Made by a program: the position numbers and the translations under genes. Below are positions 1-5,195 of a stretch of 5,195 nucleotides of DNA, one piece after another. Location of the stretch: contig DJBG01000016.1 of the NCBI GenBank assembly GCA_002429965.1, positions 24,410 to 29,604 of the forward strand, in the 5' to 3' direction. The notes under the pieces were generated by a model. That model worked only from the letters and a program-made list of their open reading frames with translations, had not been told where the DNA came from and made no database searches. The DNA comes from Hungatella sp. UBA5982. GTDB lineage: Bacteria; Bacillota; Clostridia; Lachnospirales; Lachnospiraceae. Numbering within the stretch: the first letter of the stretch is position 1; each line of letters opens with the position of its first letter.

Positions 1-1381
1 CAAATATAGTTGCTCTGCAATGCTAAAAAAGAAAGAAAAATTCTTCACTCCCGCCTTAGATGGTGAAGCCCAAATTGGATACGACGTTGTGCTAGGGCGG
101 TCCCATCAATTACTTGAATTTATAAAAAAAGATTCTGATAATTTACAGCAATTCAGCGAAGACTCGTTGATGCTTCTTCAACTATACAGATTCGATGAAA
201 CCGGAAAAAAACAGATATCACAATTTTATCCGGACAATCGCTTAATAATGCCTGGCGAAATAGAAGTTGAAGTCATTCATCGATGTTCTTCAATTACTGG
301 TATGGAACGATATTTAGAAACCTGTAGGCCAGAGGGTACATCTATCATCAGCATGTTAGGACATGGCGACGGCCAGGAAGATCATTTTCCAGAAGCACAG
401 TTACATAAGAAATGGGTTACGGAGCAGTTGACCAAAGAAACAAATTTATATTGTATTCATTGTGAAGAACCAATTGCCGGGAAAGAAAGCTACATGTTAG
501 AAATCGACAATGTTGCAGAGTCTTTAAAAATAGGCTGCGCACATGTTGAATGTACCCGGCCTGTTGATAGAGTCTTGGGACTAGTTAAGGGACCAGTTTT
601 TGATGGATACTCCTATCTAAAATCTTTTGATTATGCATTCTGGTCAAAGGCAAAGGGTCAGCGGCTATTAGAGCAACTCAAAGCTATGGGAATTCATAAC
701 AGTCACATTCTATGGAATAATGATATACAACCGGCAATGAAGGGCCGATACTGTATAAAAGCCAACTTGGAAAATGGTGATAATACCTATGTGACTCAAC
801 GCGGCTATGTCGTAAGAGGTGCTCATGCGTATATAGAATCACAGGTCGACTTACATAACTTATTATTAAATCAATTGACGGAAGATCCATTTGGATATAC
901 AAGCTTTTCAAACGCATATGGTAATTATTCTAGTTTGGTAGATAAACTAGAGGTTGGTGAAGAATTTAGGCAATGCCTCTCCTTTGAATGTGTTCCTTTC
1001 ACTTCCACCATACATGAATTGTTTGATGTAGAGGGAGATTACTATACTCCATTAGTTTATTTGACGGTCAAAGATTCTATTGCTGTATTGGACGGCTACA
1101 TTTTTATGCTATCAAGTCCATTAGACTTGCAAAAGTATCTTAATAATTGGAAAGAAAAAATGGGATACGATCTAGGCGGCGATTATTGTGTAGTCACTGT
1201 GAAGAATGATGCAGAATTTGATAGGTTTATGCAAGAAGCCACGGATGTTTCTATTAAAATAGTGGTAGATCCTTGGTTCGGGAATCATGCAGACTTAGTT
1301 AGAGGATATTTTATTGATTCCTATGATATGGAAATCCAGCAAGGATTAGATAAGCGGTTGGTAGAAGGACCGTTAGAATAG
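1..1381 (+). CDS. Uncharacterised protein with a putative zinc-binding Cys/His cluster (5' partial)
   Basis: I do not recognise this protein. The first in-frame ATG is at 20, giving 453 residues. The frame is open back to base 2 with no stop, and the bases before that ATG show no Shine-Dalgarno sequence, so the true start probably lies left of the window. Counting from that ATG, the clearest motif is C145-x2-C148 followed 24 residues later by C173-x-H175-x2-C178. This arrangement suits a treble-clef or zinc-ribbon-like structural zinc site. The rest is a soluble-looking, acidic, aromatic-rich alpha/beta protein. There is no signal peptide in the visible part and no membrane segment. A second cysteine pair sits at C319 and C324. 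The C-terminal third (about 340-430) has alternating hydrophobic strands. The gene is AT-richer than its neighbours and convergent with pepT, so it is probably an independent, perhaps accessory, unit. Confidence is high that it is coding; its function is unknown. Confidence 0.85.
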   Translation, partial: KYSCSAMLKKKEKFFTPALDGEAQIGYDVVLGRSHQLLEFIKKDSDNLQQFSEDSLMLLQLYRFDETGKKQISQFYPDNRLIMPGEIEVEVIHRCSSITGMERYLETCRPEGTSIISMLGHGDGQEDHFPEAQLHKKWVTEQLTKETNLYCIHCEEPIAGKESYMLEIDNVAESLKIGCAHVECTRPVDRVLGLVKGPVFDGYSYLKSFDYAFWSKAKGQRLLEQLKAMGIHNSHILWNNDIQPAMKGRYCIKANLENGDNTYVTQRGYVVRGAHAYIESQVDLHNLLLNQLTEDPFGYTSFSNAYGNYSSLVDKLEVGEEFRQCLSFECVPFTSTIHELFDVEGDYYTPLVYLTVKDSIAVLDGYIFMLSSPLDLQKYLNNWKEKMGYDLGGDYCVVTVKNDAEFDRFMQEATDVSIKIVVDPWFGNHADLVRGYFIDSYDMEIQQGLDKRLVEGPLE

Positions 1382-1444
1382 ATGTTTACAAAAACTCGCG
1401 GCCTCTGCATGCCTAACGAAACAGTTCTCCATGTTCATAACATC

Positions 1445-1481
1445 AAAAATGGCAGGAGCCGGGTAAACTAGGCTCCCACCA
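1445..1481 (-). terminator. Intrinsic terminator after pepT, possibly bidirectional
   Basis: An inverted repeat pairs GGAGCC (1455-1460) with GGCTCC (1471-1476) across a 10-nt loop. A two-base mismatch follows, then an outer TGG/CCA pairing (1450-1452 with 1479-1481). Read on the minus strand, the hairpin is followed directly by a run of five T residues (complement of 1445-1449), the normal layout of a Rho-independent terminator. It sits about 67 nt after the pepT stop codon. On the plus strand the downstream sequence is only moderately T-rich, so termination of the left-hand gene there is plausible but weaker. Confidence 0.65.
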
Positions 1482-1547
1482 TTGATTCTTCCTTCATATT
1501 CCACTTGTGTTTCTCAGATTGTCGCCATCAGGATGCCATTTGCCTCT

Positions 1548-2777
1548 TTATTCTCTTTCCGTAAATTTCTCCACGATTTTTAGAAGAAGCTCTACCACTT
1601 TTTCCATGGACTGAATCGGGATAAATTCGAACTTACCGTGGAAGTTATAGCCTCCTGTGCACAGGTTCGGACAGGGAAGGCCCTCATAGGACAAACGGGC
1701 ACCATCCGTACCTCCGCGGATAGGCGTTACCATAGGCTCTATTCCGATATCCTCCATAGAAGCCTTTGCTACGTCGATCAGGTACATATGGGGCTGGATT
1801 TTTTCCTTCATGTTATAGTAACTGTCTTTAAGTGTAAGCTCTATGGTCCCTGCCGGATAGCGTTTGTTGAGATATTCCGCCACCCGCTCCATAAATGCCT
1901 TTTTCTCTTCAAATCTCTCTTTGCTGTGATCCCGGATAATATAATCCAAACGGGCTTCCTCCACCGTTCCGAACATGGAATCCAAATGGTAAAACCCCTC
2001 ATATCCTTCTGTGTACATGGGATTCTCAGCGGATGGAAGCATGTTGTGAAACTCCATAGCCATCAGCAGGGCGTTCCTCATTCTTCCTTTGGAAGACCCC
2101 GGATGTATGCTGGAGCCATGGACAATGATTCTTGCAGAAGCCGCATTGAAATTCTCATATTCCAATTCCCCTAATCCGCCGCCGTCAACGGTATAAGCCA
2201 CATCTGCTCCAAAGCCTTTTACATCAAAGAAATCTGCTCCTCTTCCAACCTCTTCATCCGGTGTAAAGCCAATGCGGATTGTTCCATGAGGTATCTCCGG
2301 GTGTGATAATAGATACTCCGCCATAGCCATGATTTCAGCAACTCCGGCCTTGTCATCCGCCCCAAGCAGGGTTGTGCCGTCTGTTGTAATGATATCCTGT
2401 CCCTTGTATTTTAAAAGATCCGGAAAATCACTGGTTTTCATGACCAGACCGGTTTCCTTATTCATCTGAATATCGCCACCGTCATAATTTTTTACGATCT
2501 GCGGCTTTACTCCTGCCCCGGAATATGCAGGAGCTGTGTCCATGTGGGCAATAAAGCCAAGTACCGGGACAGCCTTATCTGTAGTAGCAGGTATGGTGGC
2601 ATACACGTAGCTGTGCTCATCCACCATCACATTCTCCGCTTTCATAGCCTTAAGCTGGGATGCCAGTTCCATAGCCAATACCCGCTGCTTTTCCGTACTG
2701 GGAACTGCCTCCATATCCTCCTTAGACTGGGTGTCAAAGGATATATACTTTAAAAAATTATCTAATACTTGTGACAT
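1548..2777 (-). CDS. pepT: Peptidase T (tripeptide aminopeptidase, M20 family)
   Basis: A cytosolic zinc metallopeptidase that removes the N-terminal residue from tripeptides, a late step in peptide use. The protein is 409 residues, matching the usual length of about 408, and starts with the typical [21 protein letters not shown] N-terminus. Expected dinuclear-zinc ligands are all visible: H78 with D80 in the HMDT motif, D141 in GADDKAG, the E175/E176 pair in [10 protein letters not shown]198 in VDGGG, and H380 in [10 protein letters not shown]. The substrate-binding loops [13 protein letters not shown] (about 224-236) and [10 protein letters not shown] (about 354-363) are present. The central dimerisation (lid) domain spans roughly 210-320. 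AGAGG at 2788-2792 lies 10 nt before the ATG. The gene begins 19 nt after the stop of the upstream membrane-protein gene, so the two are probably co-transcribed, with a terminator following. It appears intact and functional. Confidence 0.97.
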   Translation of the reverse strand: MSQVLDNFLKYISFDTQSKEDMEAVPSTEKQRVLAMELASQLKAMKAENVMVDEHSYVYATIPATTDKAVPVLGFIAHMDTAPAYSGAGVKPQIVKNYDGGDIQMNKETGLVMKTSDFPDLLKYKGQDIITTDGTTLLGADDKAGVAEIMAMAEYLLSHPEIPHGTIRIGFTPDEEVGRGADFFDVKGFGADVAYTVDGGGLGELEYENFNAASARIIVHGSSIHPGSSKGRMRNALLMAMEFHNMLPSAENPMYTEGYEGFYHLDSMFGTVEEARLDYIIRDHSKERFEEKKAFMERVAEYLNKRYPAGTIELTLKDSYYNMKEKIQPHMYLIDVAKASMEDIGIEPMVTPIRGGTDGARLSYEGLPCPNLCTGGYNFHGKFEFIPIQSMEKVVELLLKIVEKFTERE

Positions 2778-2787
2778 AATAAAATCG

Positions 2788-2792
2788 CCTCT
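2788..2792 (-). promoter_or_regulatory. Ribosome binding site of pepT
   Basis: On the minus strand AGAGG lies 10 nt before the pepT ATG and within the 19-nt gap after the upstream stop codon. The spacing is slightly long but usable. No convincing promoter is seen in this gap, which supports translation from a shared transcript. Confidence 0.6.
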
Positions 2793-2796
2793 TTTT

Positions 2797-4305
2797 CTAA
2801 AATTTATTTTTCATAGTTAAAATGGCTTTAATAGCGCTTGCCGCGGACCATACGGACAAGCCGTATCCTATGGCAAGGTCAATGAAAAATCCTCTCCACA
2901 TATCCGTATCAGACATCAGTTTTCCAAAATTTGAGAAAACATAAACCAAAGTTTCAAAACTGGCTTCATATTGGAAGTATGCCCTTGTCATGGATACTGC
3001 ATAATCCAAAAGATTGGCCCCGGCAATCATTCCGGCTGTTATGATGAGGCAGATGACGGCTCCCTTTTTGTCCAATGAGCCTCCAAGCTTCTGGTAGCCG
3101 CTTAAGGCTAGTTTCAACATAACAAATCCGGCAATTCCGGCAACAAATCCCACCTGACCGATGAGGACCCACAGCCCAACTCCCAAAAGAGAGGCAAACA
3201 GCGCACCGATCACACCCAAAAGCGGATTGGACGGCTTCTCCTCCAGAGCGGCGGATACTTGAAGGACTGCTTCAGGATCCGTATTTTCAAGACCCATGTG
3301 ATATTTACCAATCAGATAATCTTCCGGCAATTCCACTTTTTTATCTGCAATTTTCCTCTTTACCTGGCTGGTGAGTTCCTGGAACGCTACCTTGTTCTTT
3401 TGTCTTCCTCCCTTTTCCATAGCAAGGGTATGGTGTTGTTGATCCTTTGTTTCAACCATAAGCCTTTTTCCTGTTACAGGAGAAGTATCGTAAATCCGCT
3501 CAATATCCACATATGAGATGATATCAAATCCCTCTGCATTGGTGATGATATAATCATTTGTCAAATAAAGCTGTTCCTTTTCATAGGAAGAGGTAAGGGG
3601 ATCATTAAGCTGTCTGTCTAATACAAGCAGCTTTTCTCCCGGCCATGCCTTTAACGTAGACCGGCTTCTCTTAAATTTTCGGCTGTTTAAATTCCCTGCC
3701 AAAATCAGGGTTCCTGCCAGGGCAGCCATAAATCCATACGAAAAAAAGAGCGAAACCGTTCCAGAAGCATTGGAGACCGGTTTTCTGGTGGTATCTAAAT
3801 AGTATTCTCCGAAATAATCCGAAAAATTATCCTCCGTTACAAGTTCCTCTCCCCACATGTCATTGTAGCTTTCCATGGCATATTCCCGGATATCATCCTC
3901 AATGGGCGATGATATGCCGTAAAATGTCACCGGCTCCGGCGCTTCCTCTGATTCATCGTACAAATAGGATTGGATCTTTAAATATTCCTCAGCCAGGTCT
4001 CCATGGAGCTCTACAATATATGGTAAAAGGTTTTCATCATAAGCAAAGTAATAATGATTAGTTTCTTTAAAATCCGATGCAAATTCCTGGGTCATCATCT
4101 GGGCATTTAAACTGCTGTAAATATCTGCTCCGTCATAGACATGAAACTCCGTCGGTTCCGCAGCAGGTTTCGTATTTCCCAAAAGCTTCATTCCCATTCC
4201 TGCCCCCAAAAAAGAAACGGCAGTGATATACAGGAAAACAACCGGTATCACCCAGTGGTAAATCCGTATCATCCGTTTCATCCTACTTGTCATCTGTTCT
4301 TTCAT
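2797..4305 (-). CDS. Polytopic membrane protein of unknown function, with an exposed N-terminal domain and a cytoplasmic beta-rich domain
   Basis: I cannot name this family. With the start at 4305 the protein has 502 residues. Visible layout: a basic N-terminus (SRMKRMIR), TM1 at about 16-38, an acidic, tyrosine-rich domain at 39-180 predicted outside the membrane, TM2 at about 183-205, then a Lys/Arg-rich stretch (KFKRSR) marking the cytoplasmic side. A beta-rich domain follows at about 222-330 ([10 protein letters not shown], then [10 protein letters not shown]), loosely recalling bacterial PH-like domains. Further TM segments lie at about 361-382, 384-403, 414-434 and 472-495. I see no catalytic motif, lipobox or transporter signature. 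An ATG at 4329 is in frame and would add 8 residues. The 4305 start is preferred because GGGAGG (4313-4318) lies 7 nt before it, and because the predicted transcription start falls at about 4329. The gene leads an apparent operon with pepT. A link to peptide handling is inference from position only. Confidence 0.88.
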   Translation of the reverse strand: MKEQMTSRMKRMIRIYHWVIPVVFLYITAVSFLGAGMGMKLLGNTKPAAEPTEFHVYDGADIYSSLNAQMMTQEFASDFKETNHYYFAYDENLLPYIVELHGDLAEEYLKIQSYLYDESEEAPEPVTFYGISSPIEDDIREYAMESYNDMWGEELVTEDNFSDYFGEYYLDTTRKPVSNASGTVSLFFSYGFMAALAGTLILAGNLNSRKFKRSRSTLKAWPGEKLLVLDRQLNDPLTSSYEKEQLYLTNDYIITNAEGFDIISYVDIERIYDTSPVTGKRLMVETKDQQHHTLAMEKGGRQKNKVAFQELTSQVKRKIADKKVELPEDYLIGKYHMGLENTDPEAVLQVSAALEEKPSNPLLGVIGALFASLLGVGLWVLIGQVGFVAGIAGFVMLKLALSGYQKLGGSLDKKGAVICLIITAGMIAGANLLDYAVSMTRAYFQYEASFETLVYVFSNFGKLMSDTDMWRGFFIDLAIGYGLSVWSAASAIKAILTMKNKF

Positions 4306-4312
4306 ACCATAG

Positions 4313-4318
4313 CCTCCC
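4313..4318 (-). promoter_or_regulatory. Ribosome binding site that fixes the membrane-protein start
   Basis: GGGAGG on the minus strand lies 7 nt before the ATG at 4305, an ideal Shine-Dalgarno spacing. It lies downstream of the alternative in-frame ATG at 4329, which has no ribosome site of its own, so it argues for the shorter protein. Confidence 0.8.
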
Positions 4319-4335
4319 ATAATTTCCATTTTTTT

Positions 4336-4364
4336 ATTATATCATGGAACAACCAGGCTGTCCA
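4336..4364 (-). promoter_or_regulatory. Sigma-A type promoter for the membrane protein-pepT operon
   Basis: On the minus strand the -35 box TGGACA (4359-4364; consensus TTGACA) is separated by exactly 17 nt from a perfect -10 box TATAAT (4336-4341). TG one base before the -10 (4343-4344) makes an extended -10. Transcription is expected to start near 4328-4330, giving a leader of about 24 nt to the ATG at 4305. No operator repeat is apparent around it. Confidence 0.82.
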
Positions 4365-4377
4365 TGGCTCTATGTAC

Positions 4378-4420
4378 ACAAAAAACGCTGGAAAAGTGAG
4401 CATCCTTTCCAGCGTTTTTA
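4378..4420 (-). terminator. Intrinsic terminator after hisIE
   Basis: A perfect 14-bp inverted repeat pairs 4381-4394 with 4406-4419 around an 11-nt loop. Its core is CGCTGGAAA / TTTCCAGCG flanked by A/T runs. On the minus strand the stem ends in a run of six T residues, a few bases after the hisIE stop at 4427-4429. The symmetric A/T flanks could let it work in both directions, but no plus-strand gene approaches it here. Confidence 0.9.
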
Positions 4421-4426
4421 TTAAGT

Positions 4427-5195
4427 TCAGCGGTTGGACAGTTCCCTGGTAATATCTTCCCAGGATATGCCTTTATAAGCCATCAGCACCATCATATGAT
4501 AAAGAAAATCTGATATTTCGTATTTTACTTCCTCCGGATTTGGATTTTTGGCCGCTATGACAATTTCCGTTGACTCTTCTCCCAGCTTTTTTAATATCTT
4601 ATCAAGGCCTTTGTCAAACAGGTAATTAGTATAGGAACCTTCCTTTGGATTCGTCTTTCTGTCAAGAATTACTTTAAATACCTCTTCAAACACTTTTAAA
4701 GGATTGCTCTCCTGATACTCCTTTTTTACCAGACTCTGATAAAAACAGCTTCTAGCTCCTGTATGGCAGGCAGCTCCGATCTGGTTCACTTTCGCTAACA
4801 GCGTATCATTGTCACAATCCAGGGCCAGAGACTTCACATACTGATAGTGGCCGGAGGTTTCCCCCTTCCGCCAAAGGCTTCTGCGGCTTCTGCTGTAATA
4901 GGTCATGCAGCCGGTTTTAAGGGTTTCCTTAAAGGCCTCTTCGTTCATATAGGCCAGCATGAGCACTTCTCCTGTCCTGTAATCCTGGGCGATCACAGGA
5001 ATCAGCCCATCATTATTCAGTTTAAACTGGTCAAAGCTTATCTGGCTTTCAAACGTATCTACTCCGATTCCCAGGGCTTTAAGATCCTGCTTCAAATCCA
5101 TACAGCTTACTTCCACATCAAAGCTTCCCACAAGACCTTCCACGTTCTCCACTCCAAGAGCATAGGCAAAGAGCTCCGCATCTTCCCCACAGCCG
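4427..5195 (-). CDS. hisIE: Bifunctional phosphoribosyl-AMP cyclohydrolase / phosphoribosyl-ATP pyrophosphatase (5' partial)
   Basis: Catalyses steps 2 and 3 of histidine biosynthesis: pyrophosphate removal from PR-ATP (HisE) and ring opening of PR-AMP (HisI), in the cytoplasm. Counting from the first full codon at the edge (5194), 255 residues are visible. HisI core, about 57-155: [31 protein letters not shown], then DCDND (metal-binding aspartates 126, 128, 130), with cysteines 127, 143 and 150 spaced as in the zinc site and the [12 protein letters not shown] signature. HisE domain, about 166-255: a MazG-like EExxE motif (E206, E207, E210) and ExxD (E226, D229). A GTG at 5152 could start a 241-residue protein, but it has no spaced ribosome site. 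The frame stays open and protein-like to the window edge, so about 55 or more residues precede HisI. These probably belong to an N-terminal HisA/HisF-like domain seen in some Clostridia homologues. That part is inference from memory. The gene probably ends a his operon lying to the right. Confidence 0.95.
   Translation of the reverse strand, partial: GCGEDAELFAYALGVENVEGLVGSFDVEVSCMDLKQDLKALGIGVDTFESQISFDQFKLNNDGLIPVIAQDYRTGEVLMLAYMNEEAFKETLKTGCMTYYSRSRRSLWRKGETSGHYQYVKSLALDCDNDTLLAKVNQIGAACHTGARSCFYQSLVKKEYQESNPLKVFEEVFKVILDRKTNPKEGSYTNYLFDKGLDKILKKLGEESTEIVIAAKNPNPEEVKYEISDFLYHMMVLMAYKGISWEDITRELSNR

Noticed and set aside
452..553. Reading the CxxC...CxHxxC cluster as an HNH nuclease.
   Set aside because: The catalytic His-Asn-His pattern is not visible after the first cysteine pair, so only a structural zinc site is supported.
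1431..1443. A 13-nt palindrome (ATGTT-CAT-AACAT) in the convergent gap.
   Set aside because: It is short and AT-rich, is not placed at a promoter, and has no second copy that I can see, so an operator role is unsupported.
1382..1471. A 29-codon open frame whose ATG follows immediately after the left gene's stop codon.
   Set aside because: There is no ribosome site, the peptide has no recognisable character, and its 3' end runs into the terminator hairpin, so it is most likely chance.
1638..2174. A 178-codon plus-strand open frame antisense to pepT.
   Set aside because: It lies fully inside the well-supported pepT gene, its translation is not protein-like, and no ribosome site precedes it.
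4141..4452. A 103-codon plus-strand open frame across the promoter and terminator region.
   Set aside because: It overlaps the membrane-protein gene, the promoter, the terminator and the hisIE end, and its His/Phe/Ser-rich translation is typical of an antisense shadow.
5150..5152. GTG as the true start of hisIE.
   Set aside because: There is no properly spaced ribosome site, and the open, protein-like frame continues upstream to the window edge, so the gene is treated as 5' partial.

Overview
The window looks like chromosomal DNA of a low-to-moderate GC Firmicute, most likely a Clostridia member of the Lachnospiraceae type. The evidence is an AGGAGG-type ribosome site, a near-consensus sigma-A promoter with an extended -10, U-tailed intrinsic terminators, and a HisIE protein with an N-terminal extension of a kind I recall from that group. 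The genus cannot be read from the sequence. There are four protein genes. Both outer genes run off the window edges. I see no RNA gene, mobile element, CRISPR array or long repeat.

Left part (1-1381, + strand): one AT-rich gene of unknown function. It is open to the left edge and carries a clustered cysteine/histidine motif that looks like a zinc-binding site. Its sampled GC content (about 37-38%) is clearly below that of the pepT region next to it (about 50%), so it may be accessory or recently acquired DNA.

Middle (1382-1547): a convergent intergenic region with one hairpin. The hairpin reads best as the terminator of the minus-strand unit and may also stop the + strand gene.

Right-centre (1548-4364, - strand): a two-gene operon. 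A strong promoter at 4336-4364 drives a polytopic membrane protein of unknown function (start best placed at 4305). Peptidase T (pepT) follows 19 nt later. PepT is a cytosolic zinc aminotripeptidase that completes peptide breakdown. The role of the membrane protein is not known, but the spacing implies co-expression.

Right edge (4427-5195, - strand): the 3' part of hisIE, which encodes the second and third steps of histidine biosynthesis. It ends in a strong intrinsic terminator, so it probably closes a his operon lying to the right. Its reading frame continues upstream past the first candidate start to the window edge, consistent with an N-terminal domain fused ahead of HisI.

Nothing here clearly forms a new multi-gene system. 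The least explained items are the left-edge zinc-motif protein and the membrane protein paired with pepT.
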